Shown: positions 8,040-17,599, counted from the stretch's first letter. The stretch: 64,000 nt of DNA from Hymenobacter psychrophilus (GCF_900107135.1 NZ_FNOV01000002.1:434001-498000), one strand, 5' to 3'. Numbers and translations: made by a program. The notes: generated by a model not told the origin, from the sequence alone.

Positions 8040-11000
8040 ATGGTATTTAGCTACGCCCGCACGCTGCTGACGGGGTTGAGCCTGACGGCCTCCCTATCGG
8101 TTTTCGCCCAAACCACTCCCACTCCGGCCCACAAGGTTTTTCTGCTGGGCAATACGGCCGGTCCCAACCTGCCGGCCAGCCACCTCAACGCCCTGCGCCG
8201 CACCCTGGAGCAGCAAACCGGCCCGTTTACCGTCGTGCATCTGGGCGATGTGGTGAGCGGCGAGGGTCTGGGCAGCAAGCAGGACTCGAGCCGCACCGGC
8301 CAGACGGCGCGGATTGATGCCCTGCTGGCCCTGGTGCAGGGCCTGCCCAACGGCAAAATCTACTTCGTGCCCGGCGACCAGGACTGGGCCAACTCGGGTC
8401 CTGATGGCCTGAAGCGGGTGCGGCGGCTCGAACAGTACATTGAGGAGCACAATGGCAAGCACACCTTCATCCCCGAAAAAGGTTGTCCCGGCCCCTACAT
8501 CGTGGATATTGCGCCTCTGGTGCGATTGGTAGCCCTTAACTCGCCCTGGTTTACCCACCCCTACGACAAGCCCGAGGCTCCCGATACCGACTGCTCGACC
8601 CTGACCCAGGAGGAGTTCCGCGAACAGCTCCAGGACGTGCTCGACGACACCAAGGGCCGCAACGTGCTGCTGGTGGGCCACCAGCCCGTCGTCAGTAATG
8701 GCGAATACGGTGGCCACCTGCCGCTCGGCCGCTACCTGTGGCCGCCGGTAATCGGGACCATCAAGGCCGCCTACCACCAGAATGTGGGCACGCCCCGCGA
8801 CCTGGCCAACCCGCGCTACCAGCAGTTTCAGCGCGAAATGCTGAATACCCTGCGCGACCACCCCGGTGCGGTGTACGCGGCGGCCCACGACTATAGCCTG
8901 CAGCTTACCTCCCAGCAGGGCAGCTACCACCTCGTGGCGGGCTCTTTTGCCCAGGCGCGGTACGTAACCGGCAACTCGGGCTCCCAATTCAACGAAGCCA
9001 AGCCGGGCTTTTCGGAACTGGATTATTACGCCGACGGCACCGTAAAAACCACCTTTTTCACGTTTGACGAGGATACTGACGCGATTCCCGCCCGCCGGGT
9101 GAGCAAAGCTTACGATGACAAGACCACGGCCAGCCCTTTGCGCGAAGCTTACGCGGGCACTTTGTTCCAGAGCGCCTGCCAGGAGCCGCGCCTGCCGGGC
9201 GTGCCGGTGAACAGCTTCATTCCGGAGTGCCCTTCGGCTCCCAGAGGGGTGGCGGAGGTGAAACCCGATGCACCCTTCGTGGCCGTGCAGACGCTGCCGG
9301 CCGGGGCCCAGTACGGCGGCACCCGCTCGTCGCGGTTCTGGCTGGGGCCGGTGTACCGCAAATCGTGGGTGCAGCCAGTGCAGGTGCGCACGCTCAACCT
9401 GAACACCGAGTTGGGCGGGCTGCGGCCCTTCGGACGCGGCGGCGGGCGCCAGACAACCTCGCTCAAGCTCATTGCCGCCGACTCGTCGGAGTACGTGTTC
9501 CGGTCGGTTGACAAGGACGTAACCAAGATTCTGCCGCCCGAGCTGCGCAACTCCTTCGCGGCCGACGTGCTGCGCGACATTACGCCCACGGCTCACCCCT
9601 ACTCGGCGCTGGTTATCAGCTCGCTGCTTGATAAAACCGACATTCTGCACGCCCGGCCCCGGCTGTTTGTGCTGCCCGACAACCAGCAGCTCGGCCCCTA
9701 CCGTGCCGATTATGCCGGCTTACTCGGTACGCTCGAAGACCGCCCCCAGGACCCCAAACCCAACCTGCCGGGCTTCGCAGGGGCCGACAACATCCGCCGC
9801 TCGTTCAGCTTCTTCCGCCAGCTCTATAAAGACAACGACAACCGCATCGACGCCGTGGCCCTGGGCCGGGCCCGGGCCTTCGATATGCTGGTGGCCGACT
9901 TCGGCAAGCACGAGGACAACTGGAAGTGGGCCGCCTACGAAGACGGCAAAAAGACCGTGTACAAGCCCATTCCGCGCGACCGGGACCAGGCTTTCACGCT
10001 CTGGAACGGCAAGCTGACCTACCTGGCCAACCGCGAGTGGGCGCTGCCCAGCATCGAGGATTTCCAGGCGGAGTTCGGTGATATGAAAAGCCTGAACTGG
10101 CCCGCCCGCCACCTCGACCGGTTCCTGCTGCAAAGCCTGAACCGGGAGCAGTGGCAGGACATTGCGAAGTATCTGCAGGCCCAGCTCACGCCGGCCGCCA
10201 TTGATGAGGCCACGGCTACGCTGCCGCCCGAGCTTAAGGAGCTCTCAACCGACGACCTCAACCGCAAGCTCAAAGCCCGCATTCAGGAGTTGCCCAAGGC
10301 CCTGGACCGCTACTATCTGCTGCTGGCTAAGCGCGTAGACGTAGTGAGCTCCAATAAGGCCGAGGTATTCCAGGTGAACCGGCTGGCCGATGGTACGGTG
10401 CGGGTGCAGTTGTTCGACAAGGCCAAGGAGGGCAATGGCCCCGCTGGCCCCGCTATTTTCGACCGCACGTTTCAGCCCAAAGAAACCGACGAAATCAGCC
10501 TCTACGGCCTCGATGGCAAGGACGTATTCATGGTAACCGGCGAGGCAAAAAAGAGCATCCTGGTGCGCGTTATCGGCGGTTCGGGCAAAGACCAGATTGC
10601 CGATAACTCGCAGGTGCGGGGCCTGCGCACGCTTACCAAAGTGTACGACGCGCCCGACACCGAACTGCAGCTGGGCTCCGAGGCCGACAACCGCACGTCG
10701 GCCAAGTCCGGCGTGAATGCCTACGACCGCGAGCAATTCGAATTCAACTCGTATCGGCCCACTATTGGGCTGGGCTACAACCGCAACGATGGCTTTGCGG
10801 CCAGCGCGGGTATCTCGTTTCTGCGTCAGGGATTCCGTAAGCCGGGGTACAAGAACCGCTACGATTTCCTGCTCGAAGGCAGCACCGGCGGGCAGCGCCA
10901 GTTCACGGCCAGCACCCGCCACCGCTACGCCATCGGCAAAGTCGATGCGGGCGCGTCGTTCAGTTACGGCAGCTACTTCCCGTTCTACAACTTCTTCGGC

Positions 11001-11822
11001 CTGGGCAACAACACGTCCATCAACCAGGACCGCTACGACGACAATTTCTACCGGGCCCGCTACAAAGGCATCCAGCTGAGTGCTTTCCTGGAGCGCACGT
11101 TCTTTCAGCGGAGCGTACTGCGCGTGGGCCCCAGTTACGAATACTACAACAACGACTTCGCCGCCAGCAGCTTCCTCGGCACCTACCCGTTCCGCCCCGA
11201 CGCCCCCGTTTCCGACCCAAAAATCAACACCGATTTCCAGCGTCTGGTGGGCCTGAACGCGCTGTTTGACCTCGATTTGCGCGACCGGCCCACCTTTGCC
11301 CGGCGCGGCATACGGCTGCTGGTCCAGCACGATTCCTACCACCAGCTCAATGGCAACAAGGGCAACTTCGGCCTCACCCAGGGCTTTGCGCAGTACTATG
11401 GCACGGCCCAGATGCTAATTCCGGTGACGCTGGTAGTGAAAGGCGGCGGCGCCAAAAACTACGGCAACAACGACGACATCCCGTTCTACAAATTCACCAG
11501 CCTGGGCCTGCGTGAGGGCCTGCGCGGCTACTACCGCAACCGCTTCAGCGGCGACGCCAGCCTCTACCTCAACACGGAGCTGCGTCTGGCGCTGGGCCGC
11601 AGCAAAAATGGCTTTCTGCCCTTCTCCTACGGTGCCTTTGGCTTCTACGACCGGGGCCGGATATACCTGAACGGTGCCTCGCCCGGCGGCTGGCACCAGG
11701 GCTACGGCGCGGGTCTGTACATCTCCCCCGTCTCCGATCAGTTCGCCTTCTCCGTGTCTTACCAGAAGTCCGTGGAAAACAACCTGATTCAGTTCGGGCT
11801 GGGGTTCAATATTGATAAGTAA
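8040..11822 (+). CDS. Metallophosphatase fused to a BamA/Omp85-like outer-membrane barrel
   Basis: A 1260-residue exported protein with a clear signal peptide ending near SVFAQ. Residues ~30-330 form a calcineurin-type phosphoesterase: VVHLGDVV, PGDQDW (in place of GNHD), LLVGHQP and AAHDY mark the metal-binding positions. Residues ~380-900 are a long middle region without a domain I can name. The last ~350 residues show alternating aromatic and polar strands (GLGYNRNDGF, YFPFYNFFGLG, LREGLRGYYRNRF, GYGAGLYISPVSDQF) typical of an Omp85/surface-antigen barrel, and the protein ends in a strand. The fusion is known in Bacteroidota. It may place a phosphatase at the cell surface or in the periplasm; the substrate is unknown. 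Confidence 0.88.
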   Translation: MVFSYARTLLTGLSLTASLSVFAQTTPTPAHKVFLLGNTAGPNLPASHLNALRRTLEQQTGPFTVVHLGDVVSGEGLGSKQDSSRTGQTARIDALLALVQGLPNGKIYFVPGDQDWANSGPDGLKRVRRLEQYIEEHNGKHTFIPEKGCPGPYIVDIAPLVRLVALNSPWFTHPYDKPEAPDTDCSTLTQEEFREQLQDVLDDTKGRNVLLVGHQPVVSNGEYGGHLPLGRYLWPPVIGTIKAAYHQNVGTPRDLANPRYQQFQREMLNTLRDHPGAVYAAAHDYSLQLTSQQGSYHLVAGSFAQARYVTGNSGSQFNEAKPGFSELDYYADGTVKTTFFTFDEDTDAIPARRVSKAYDDKTTASPLREAYAGTLFQSACQEPRLPGVPVNSFIPECPSAPRGVAEVKPDAPFVAVQTLPAGAQYGGTRSSRFWLGPVYRKSWVQPVQVRTLNLNTELGGLRPFGRGGGRQTTSLKLIAADSSEYVFRSVDKDVTKILPPELRNSFAADVLRDITPTAHPYSALVISSLLDKTDILHARPRLFVLPDNQQLGPYRADYAGLLGTLEDRPQDPKPNLPGFAGADNIRRSFSFFRQLYKDNDNRIDAVALGRARAFDMLVADFGKHEDNWKWAAYEDGKKTVYKPIPRDRDQAFTLWNGKLTYLANREWALPSIEDFQAEFGDMKSLNWPARHLDRFLLQSLNREQWQDIAKYLQAQLTPAAIDEATATLPPELKELSTDDLNRKLKARIQELPKALDRYYLLLAKRVDVVSSNKAEVFQVNRLADGTVRVQLFDKAKEGNGPAGPAIFDRTFQPKETDEISLYGLDGKDVFMVTGEAKKSILVRVIGGSGKDQIADNSQVRGLRTLTKVYDAPDTELQLGSEADNRTSAKSGVNAYDREQFEFNSYRPTIGLGYNRNDGFAASAGISFLRQGFRKPGYKNRYDFLLEGSTGGQRQFTASTRHRYAIGKVDAGASFSYGSYFPFYNFFGLGNNTSINQDRYDDNFYRARYKGIQLSAFLERTFFQRSVLRVGPSYEYYNNDFAASSFLGTYPFRPDAPVSDPKINTDFQRLVGLNALFDLDLRDRPTFARRGIRLLVQHDSYHQLNGNKGNFGLTQGFAQYYGTAQMLIPVTLVVKGGGAKNYGNNDDIPFYKFTSLGLREGLRGYYRNRFSGDASLYLNTELRLALGRSKNGFLPFSYGAFGFYDRGRIYLNGASPGGWHQGYGAGLYISPVSDQFAFSVSYQKSVENNLIQFGLGFNIDK

Positions 11823-11937
11823 GCACGCCGTAGGGCCCGGCCCGGCCCCCGCCCGCCATTGCACCGACCCGACAGAATAGCTTGGCGGTAATCGTGCAGC
11901 AGTGGCCAGGCACTAGCCCCGCCCCTACGGCGTGCTT
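11821..11937. repeat. Intergenic inverted repeat, GTAGGG/CCCCGCCC family (copy 1)
   Basis: Perfect 15-bp outer arms at 11821-11835 and 11923-11937 (AAGCACGCCGTAGGG and complement) surround GC-rich sequence. The left arm overlaps the stop codon of the metallophosphatase gene. A related element lies at 24640-24756. Confidence 0.85.
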
Positions 11938-11968
11938 TTATATTTGCTCTCTGTTCTTCTTACCTTTC

Positions 11969-12973
11969 ATGCCTATGATGTTCCCGCTCTCCAAGCTAGC
12001 TGCCATTGATATTGGGTCGAATGCCGTGCGCTGCCAGATTTCGGCCGTGCTCCACCACGAGGACCGGTATCGGCTCAAACGGGTCGAGTATATCCGCTAT
12101 CCGCTGCGGTTGGGCGAAGACGTGTTTGCCACCGGCCGGATTTCGGAGCCCAAGCAGGAGAAGTTCATTAAGTTTCTGCACGCGTTGCGCCTGCTGATGG
12201 AGGTGCACGACGTGGCCCCCACGCACTACCTGGTTTGCGCCACGTCGGCGATGCGCACCGCCAGCAACGGCCCCGAGGTAGCTGCCCGCATCGAGCGCGA
12301 GTTGGGGATGAAGGTGAACGTCATCGACGGGCAGGCCGAGGCCATGTACATCAACCGCGTAATCGAGCACCTGCTCGAAGACAACAAGCACTACCTGCAC
12401 ATCGACGTGGGCGGGGGCAGCACCGAGTTCAACATTTACCACAACCGTCGCAAAGTAGCTTCGCAGTCGTTTGAGGTGGGCAGCATCCGGCGTATGCAGC
12501 AGGAAGAGGCTGGTCTGAGCACCGAGGCCATGCGCGCCACCTGGCAGCGCATGGAAGACTGGGTGAGTACCAACGCCCGCCGCTACCATGTGTCGCGGGC
12601 TATTGGCACGGGTGGCAACATCAACAAGCTCTACAGCATGGCCCAGGCCGGCACGCCCCTCGACAAGCCCGTGACGCGCAAGAGCATCAGCGCCCTGCTC
12701 GAGCGCATAACGGGAATGAGCATGGACGAGCGCGTGAACGTGGCCTTACTCAATCCCGACCGCGCCGACGTGATTGTACCCGCCGGCCACATCTACGTTT
12801 CGGCTATGGAGTGGGCGGGCGTGCAGCACATGTTTGTGCCCGATATCGGCCTTAAAGACGGTATGCTGCAAACTCTGTTCGAAGAACATTTCGAGGAACT
12901 CCGCGCCACCGACGACCACCGCCCCGGTGGTCCCCAAACCACCATCCAAAGCCGCCCCACGGAGGTGGAATAG
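11969..12973 (+). CDS. ppx: Exopolyphosphatase / Ppx-GppA phosphatase
   Basis: Hydrolyses inorganic polyphosphate, or pppGpp in some relatives. The ATG at 11969 (MPMMFPLSKLAAIDIGSNAVR) puts the first phosphate-binding motif near the N-terminus as in the family. Motifs: IDIGSNAVRC, CATSAMRTASNG, the second phosphate loop IDVGGGSTEFN and GTGGNINKL, all features of the actin-like ASKHA fold. At 334 residues it has the short two-domain form without the C-terminal HD-like domain of E. coli Ppx. It converges on the polyphosphate kinase gene, which supports the polyphosphate role. Confidence 0.9.
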   Translation: MPMMFPLSKLAAIDIGSNAVRCQISAVLHHEDRYRLKRVEYIRYPLRLGEDVFATGRISEPKQEKFIKFLHALRLLMEVHDVAPTHYLVCATSAMRTASNGPEVAARIERELGMKVNVIDGQAEAMYINRVIEHLLEDNKHYLHIDVGGGSTEFNIYHNRRKVASQSFEVGSIRRMQQEEAGLSTEAMRATWQRMEDWVSTNARRYHVSRAIGTGGNINKLYSMAQAGTPLDKPVTRKSISALLERITGMSMDERVNVALLNPDRADVIVPAGHIYVSAMEWAGVQHMFVPDIGLKDGMLQTLFEEHFEELRATDDHRPGGPQTTIQSRPTEVE

Positions 12974-12974
12974 T

Positions 12975-13103
12975 AGAACTTCATTCTGAGTGAAGCGGAG
13001 CGTAGTCGAAGAATCTCGCGTGCAATGGTAACTCCTGATAGCAGGATTACTTTGGCACGCGAGATTCTTCGGCTACGCTCCGCTTCGCTCAGACCGACGT
13101 TCT
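12975..13103. repeat. Long inverted repeat between ppx and ppk
   Basis: Arms of about 49 nt (12975-13023 and 13055-13103) are nearly complementary, with cores GAAGCGGAGCGTAG and GAAGAATCTCGCGTGC. The element fills the gap between convergent genes and could end transcription from both sides. Confidence 0.9.
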
Positions 13104-13125
13104 CTTTTCCTTAAACCACTCACCC

Positions 13126-15444
13126 CTACGCTAAATCGGCTTCTTCCTGCGCGTCGTAGTCGCTGCCGGCGCTCATCGGGATTTCCCGCTGGGCGCGCTC
13201 GGACTCCATTTCTACTTCGCCGGGCACTGGGGGCAGCATTTCGGGGGTGATGACGATTACCGCTTCTTTAGGCTGGCCGTTGGCATCCTTGGAAGAAGCC
13301 TGGATATTGGCCACCGACAGCCAGTCGTCGTAGAGCGCTTCCTGGGGCATCACCACCAGATTACGGCTATAAAACTCCTTGTGCAGGTCGGAAACGGCCT
13401 CGCCCTCGACGGGCGTGCGGCGCACGTAGGCCCCGTCTTCGCGCATCACGTAGGTATTCTGGTTGTCTTGCAGGTTGTAGTAGAGGATGTTGATGGCCTC
13501 GCGCTTGAGCTGCGGATTTACGATAAGAAACAGCGCTTCCAGCCGCCGCTCGAAGGAGCGCACCATCATATCGGCTGAGCCGGCGTACAGTTTCGGCTTG
13601 CCGGCCTGGTGGAAATAGAACATCCGGGCATGCTCCAGGTAGTCGCCCACAATGCTGCGCACCTCAATGTTGTCGCTGAGCCCGGCCCGGCCCGGCCGCA
13701 GGCAGCAAATGCCGCGCACGATAAACCGGATGGGTACGCCAGCCTTGCTGGCCTTGTAGAACTCGTCAATCATCTCCTTGTCTTCCAGCGAGTTCATCTT
13801 CATCACGATGCCGCTGGGCAGGCCTTTCTTGGCGTTCTTCACTTCCTCCCGAATCAGGCAAACCAGCTGCTGGCGCATGTCTTTGGGGGCCGTAATCAGG
13901 TACTCGTACTCGTCGGGCTGGCTGTGGCCGGTTATTACGTTGAAGAATTCCGACACGTCGTGGCCGTACACTTCGTCGGTCGTGAGCAGGCTCACGTCGG
14001 TGTACACGCGCGAGGTCTGCTCGTTGTAGTTGCCGGTACCCAGGTGCACGTAGCGCGTCACTTTCTCGCCTTCGCGGCGGATAATCATGAGCATCTTGGT
14101 GTGGGTCTTGAACTTGCTGACCCCGTAAATCACGAAGCAGCCGGCCTTTTCGAGCCGCGCCCCTTCCCGGATATTACGCTCCTCATCGAAGCGCGCCTTC
14201 ACCTCGAACAGCACCGACACGTGCTTGCCGTTTTCGGCAGCCTTGAGCAGCGCCGCCGTTACGCGCGAGTCGTCGGCGAGACGGTAAATGGTTTGCTTGA
14301 TGCCCAGTACGTGCGGGTCTTCGGCGGCTTGTTCCAGCAGCCGCACCACCGGATCGATGCTGTTGTAGGGATGATGCAGCAGCACATCCTGGTGCTTGAG
14401 GTAATCGAACAGGTTTTCCTCAACCGTTTCGGGCAGGCTCAGGGGCGGCACCGAAGCCGGCTGCTTAAAGCCCTTGCCACGGAAATTAGGGTGCTTGAGA
14501 ATTTGAAACAGCCCCTTCATATCGAGCAGCGAGCTGATGACGAAAACGTTGCCGTTATCAATATTCCACCGCTCCCGTAACACCTGCATCAGAAAATCGG
14601 AGGCGTTAGGCTCCACCTCCAAGCGCACTACGCGGCCTTTTTTACGGGTTTTGAGGCCTACCTGAATTTCCTTGATAAAGTTGGCGTCGATGTCGTCGGA
14701 TTCTTCGAGCGTAAAGTCGCCGTTGCGGGTAATCCGGAACAGATCGGCCGACAGAATCTCCACGTTGCGAAACAGCTTGGGCAGGTTGGCCCGCACAATT
14801 TCCTCGATGGGCACGAACAGCACTTTGTCGCGCCGCGTGAGCTCGAAAAAGCGCGACAGGTTTTGCGGAATCTGCACGAACGTGAGCCGCTCCTGCCCCT
14901 TCTCCATCTCGATATCGCCCGAGCCCGTGCGCGTCACCACCCCGAAGATGAGCATCTGGTTCATCATCATCGGGAAGCCGTGGTACGAGTCGTACACCAT
15001 CGGCGTGAGCAGCGGAAATACGGTGTTTTTGAAGTACCCGTCGGCTTTCTTCAGCTCCACTTCGGTCAGTTCAGCCAAGCTCAGCACGTTGAAGCCGTTC
15101 TTCTCGAACTGGGGCTTCAAATCGTTCAAGTAGGTCATCGACTGGTCGTTGATGAACCGGTGGGCAAAGTCGAGCAGCTTGCGCCGGAAAGGCATTTCGC
15201 GCAGCCCCGAGTAGTCGACCCGCTCCTTGCCATAGTCGATATAGTTATAGAGCGAGCCCACCCGAATCATAAAGAATTCGTCGAGGTTGCTGCTGGTAAT
15301 GGCCATGAATTTGAGCCGGTCGAACAATGAGCGACTGGTGTCGCGGGCCTGGTCGAGTACCCGGTAGTTGAAACGCAACCAGCTCAGGTCGCGGCTGATG
15401 TATTTGCTTTTACGAATCAGGTCAGCAGATTTGAAGATTTTCAT
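13126..15444 (-). CDS. ppk1: Polyphosphate kinase 1
   Basis: Makes polyphosphate from ATP reversibly. Start placed at the ATG at 15444 (MKIFKSADLIRK), because the upstream extension is unconserved and the known N-terminal domain begins with SKYISRDLSWLRFN. Other motifs are HHPYNSIDPVVRLLEQAA, GIKQTIYRL, FEVKARFDEERNI, KFKTHTKMLMI (contains the likely phosphorylated His) and HLGTGNYNE. Length 772 residues; PPK1 proteins are usually ~690-740, and the excess is an acidic Glu/Pro-rich C-terminal extension of ~60 residues. It converges with the exopolyphosphatase gene. Confidence 0.96.
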   Translation of the reverse strand: MKIFKSADLIRKSKYISRDLSWLRFNYRVLDQARDTSRSLFDRLKFMAITSSNLDEFFMIRVGSLYNYIDYGKERVDYSGLREMPFRRKLLDFAHRFINDQSMTYLNDLKPQFEKNGFNVLSLAELTEVELKKADGYFKNTVFPLLTPMVYDSYHGFPMMMNQMLIFGVVTRTGSGDIEMEKGQERLTFVQIPQNLSRFFELTRRDKVLFVPIEEIVRANLPKLFRNVEILSADLFRITRNGDFTLEESDDIDANFIKEIQVGLKTRKKGRVVRLEVEPNASDFLMQVLRERWNIDNGNVFVISSLLDMKGLFQILKHPNFRGKGFKQPASVPPLSLPETVEENLFDYLKHQDVLLHHPYNSIDPVVRLLEQAAEDPHVLGIKQTIYRLADDSRVTAALLKAAENGKHVSVLFEVKARFDEERNIREGARLEKAGCFVIYGVSKFKTHTKMLMIIRREGEKVTRYVHLGTGNYNEQTSRVYTDVSLLTTDEVYGHDVSEFFNVITGHSQPDEYEYLITAPKDMRQQLVCLIREEVKNAKKGLPSGIVMKMNSLEDKEMIDEFYKASKAGVPIRFIVRGICCLRPGRAGLSDNIEVRSIVGDYLEHARMFYFHQAGKPKLYAGSADMMVRSFERRLEALFLIVNPQLKREAINILYYNLQDNQNTYVMREDGAYVRRTPVEGEAVSDLHKEFYSRNLVVMPQEALYDDWLSVANIQASSKDANGQPKEAVIVITPEMLPPVPGEVEMESERAQREIPMSAGSDYDAQEEADLA

Positions 15445-15799
15445 AGGATAGCAGGCTTGAAGTGGCAAAATACGCCAAAACCGCGCCGTTACGTTCTTTT
15501 GAGGCGGGAAATACTGTGTTGGGGCCACCGGATACCGCCACTCAGGAAATAAAACGAAGCTGGTCGTGAAAAAAACACAGCTTGGCGGCTTAGCATTGCT
15601 TTATTGTCGGCAAAATCCTGTTCATCGAGTGGATAATACAGGTCCGACTCAGGTACCAAAAGGCCCTCGATGCCGCTAAAAAATCAGTTACTAAACTGTC
15701 CTCGGGATGCTGCTGGTAGAGCATAAACCAAACAGCGCCGACCAACCGGCCGGCGCTACGTGGTGACGAATTAACAGATGAGTCCAATCCTTGCGAAGA
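15445..15799. other. Intergenic region upstream of ppk1
   Basis: This 355-bp gap should hold the ppk1 promoter. It also contains a small hairpin (15734-15757) below the end of the lipoprotein operon. A 65-codon minus-strand frame (15590-15787) has no recognisable features and I do not call it. Confidence 0.4.
15734..15757 (-). terminator. Possible terminator of the 15800-16521 operon
   Basis: A 7-bp stem (AGCGCCG and CGGCGCT) with a 10-nt loop, followed on the minus strand by a GT-rich stretch. It is weak and placed 43 nt below the small gene's stop. Confidence 0.35.
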
Positions 15800-15949
15800 T
15801 CAGGCCAGCTGATCGGGCTCAGTTTCCGGCTCTGACGGCGCGGGTTTTGGCTTTGGCGGCACGGGCCTAGCCGGCCGCCGCCGGTCGGTGGTAACCAGCA
15901 GGGCCAGAGCGGTAAGCGAAAGGCGCAGGAGCCATTTTCGGCTAAGCAT
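15800..15949 (-). CDS. Small membrane-anchored Pro-rich protein
   Basis: A 49-residue frame starting 2 nt after the stop of the lipoprotein gene (15952-16521), consistent with an operon. Residues ~6-20 are hydrophobic (membrane anchor or signal) and the rest is Pro/Lys/Glu-rich (PVPPKPKPAPSEPETEP). No family recognised. It may be real because of the tight spacing, but it is short and the evidence is modest. Confidence 0.4.
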   Translation of the reverse strand: MLSRKWLLRLSLTALALLVTTDRRRPARPVPPKPKPAPSEPETEPDQLA

Positions 15950-15951
15950 AT

Positions 15952-16521
15952 TCAGCGGGCGAAAAAGGCGTTGTTGTTTTCCACCGTCAGGTCGCAGCGG
16001 CTGCCGCCGGTGTTTTCCTCGCACGAGGTGCCCACGATTTCGTTGCGCTCGAAGTTGAAGTAGCAGAACGTGCAGCCCACGCTGGTGAGAATATAGCGCG
16101 GGGCGTTGGAGCTCAGGTACAGGCTGTTATCAGATGAACTCTCGAGCGGAATAGCCATTCCCCGAAACATGCCGTCGCGCAGGCCCAGGCCTACGAGGTA
16201 GTACACGGCCTTGTCTTTAGGCGTTTCCTGGACTTTACGAATGATGGTTTTGTTGATGGATGTGCCGTCGCCGAACTGCCGGGTGAACCGGGTGGTCAGT
16301 TCCTGCTTGGGTGTCAGGTATTCCACTTTATTGTTGACTACCTGGGCAATTTGCTTGCTGGTAGCTTCCAGCTGCCGCCGCCCCAGCGCATCGGGGTCGT
16401 TGTTGGGCGAGCTGATTTCCGGGAAGCCCCGCTTGGTGGTTTCGCAGGCGCTCAGCCCGCCCAGCAGTAGCGCGGCACACAAGCAGGCAACCGAGGAAGT
16501 ACGTAAAAAACGATTCATCAT
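15952..16521 (-). CDS. Hypothetical lipoprotein
   Basis: A 189-residue protein with a signal peptide ending in a good lipobox (LSAC, Cys26), so probably anchored in the inner or outer membrane facing the periplasm. It begins with two ATG codons; either could be used. The mature part contains five further cysteines, including GCTFCYF and a C-terminal pair (SCEENTGGSRC), which could form disulfides. No known domain recognised. It lies just below the M48 protease gene on the same strand. Confidence 0.75.
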   Translation of the reverse strand: MMNRFLRTSSVACLCAALLLGGLSACETTKRGFPEISSPNNDPDALGRRQLEATSKQIAQVVNNKVEYLTPKQELTTRFTRQFGDGTSINKTIIRKVQETPKDKAVYYLVGLGLRDGMFRGMAIPLESSSDNSLYLSSNAPRYILTSVGCTFCYFNFERNEIVGTSCEENTGGSRCDLTVENNNAFFAR

Positions 16522-16557
16522 TCAAAGTAAGAAAAGTAGCCTTCTAATACCTGAAAA

Positions 16558-16592
16558 GGGGGATACGCTGTCCTAATGTTCAGCATACCCCC
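16558..16592. terminator. Possible hairpin between the M48 and lipoprotein genes
   Basis: GGGGATACGCTG and CAGCATACCCCC form an imperfect stem with a 10-nt loop. It lies between two genes read in the same direction, so it may reduce read-through or mark separate transcripts. Confidence 0.35.
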
Positions 16593-16620
16593 GCTTAGGC
16601 ATATTTCATTTTCAACCCCT

Positions 16621-17415
16621 CTAGCGAGCCTTGTAGTACTTACGGGCCTCCGGCAATTCCTGCTGAATGCGGGAAATACGGCTGCCGTTGGAGGGGTGCG
16701 TGGAGAGAAATTCGGGCGGGGAAGCCTGGCTTTCGCGGGCATCCATCCGCTGCCAGAATTCCACGGCTCCGTCGGGGTTATAGCCGGCCATGGCCATAAA
16801 AATCAGGCCCAGGTGGTCGGCTTCCGATTCCTGGTTGCGGCCGTAGCGTAGCAGCCCCAGCTGCGAGCCCACGCCCACGGCCTGCAGAAACACGTTCTGG
16901 GTGGCCGACGGATTCTGGCCCACCGCCGACGACACCACCCCGCCCAAACCCTGGGCGGCCATTTGCTGGCTCATGCGCTCGGAGCTGTGGCGGGCTACGG
17001 CATGGGCAATTTCGTGGCCCATTACGACGGCCAAGCCGTTTTCGTCCTTCGTGATGGGCAGAATACCGGTATAGACCGCCGTTTTACCGCCGGGCATAGC
17101 CCAGGCGTTTTCCTGCTTATCCTGAATCAGGCTGAACTCCCAGGCGTAGCCTTCGAGCTGCTGCGACTGGTTTTGCTGGCTGAAATACTGTTGCACGGCC
17201 TGCTCGATGCGCTGGCCCACCCGCTTCACCATGGCCGCCTGCGCACCGCTATTGACTACCTGGCTGGTGGATAGCACCTTCTGGTATTCCTGAGCAGCCA
17301 TCTGATTCATCTCGGTATCGGAAACCAGGCTGAGCTGGCGGCGGCCCGTGATGGGAACGGTGGAGCAGGCGGCTGCTACGAACAGGCAGCTAGCCAGGGC
17401 GAGATTCTTAAGCAT
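16621..17415 (-). CDS. M48 family metalloprotease lipoprotein (LoiP/YggG-like)
   Basis: A 264-residue zinc protease. The signal peptide ends at a lipobox-like AAAC (Cys17), so it is likely lipid-anchored in the periplasm. Zinc motif HEIAH is at residues 134-138, and the third ligand is the Glu of the ESEAD motif further on. STVPITGRRQLSLVSD after the lipid site is typical of this group. E. coli relatives (LoiP, BepA) act in envelope protein quality control; the same role here is inference. Two genes on the same strand follow. Confidence 0.92.
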   Translation of the reverse strand: MLKNLALASCLFVAAACSTVPITGRRQLSLVSDTEMNQMAAQEYQKVLSTSQVVNSGAQAAMVKRVGQRIEQAVQQYFSQQNQSQQLEGYAWEFSLIQDKQENAWAMPGGKTAVYTGILPITKDENGLAVVMGHEIAHAVARHSSERMSQQMAAQGLGGVVSSAVGQNPSATQNVFLQAVGVGSQLGLLRYGRNQESEADHLGLIFMAMAGYNPDGAVEFWQRMDARESQASPPEFLSTHPSNGSRISRIQQELPEARKYYKAR

Positions 17416-17591
17416 AAGCTGGTTGAGTTGAAAAGGGAAGATAAACGGCCGCTTGCCCCTGCCCGAAAGCCCGGGCCAAACGCGGCCGTTGCTGGGGTCC
17501 TATACGTCAGGAACCCGCCAAAATGTTTGCGTTTAGCCCCGGACAATCAAAAACCTCCCCTTTTTGGTACCAGAGGCCCACGAATTACCGT

Positions 17592-17599
17592 TACTTTTG
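17592..17599 (+). promoter_or_regulatory. -7 element for the FAH-family gene
   Basis: TACTTTTG matches TAnnTTTG, about 100 nt before the ATG at 17699. No well-spaced -33 TTG was found. Confidence 0.4.

Noticed and set aside
8094..9650. 518-codon open frame antisense to the metallophosphatase gene
   Set aside because: Opposite-strand shadow typical of high third-position GC; no conserved motif.
15590..15787. 65-codon minus-strand frame upstream of ppk1
   Set aside because: No ribosome-binding context, domain or hydrophobic pattern; overlaps a likely terminator region.
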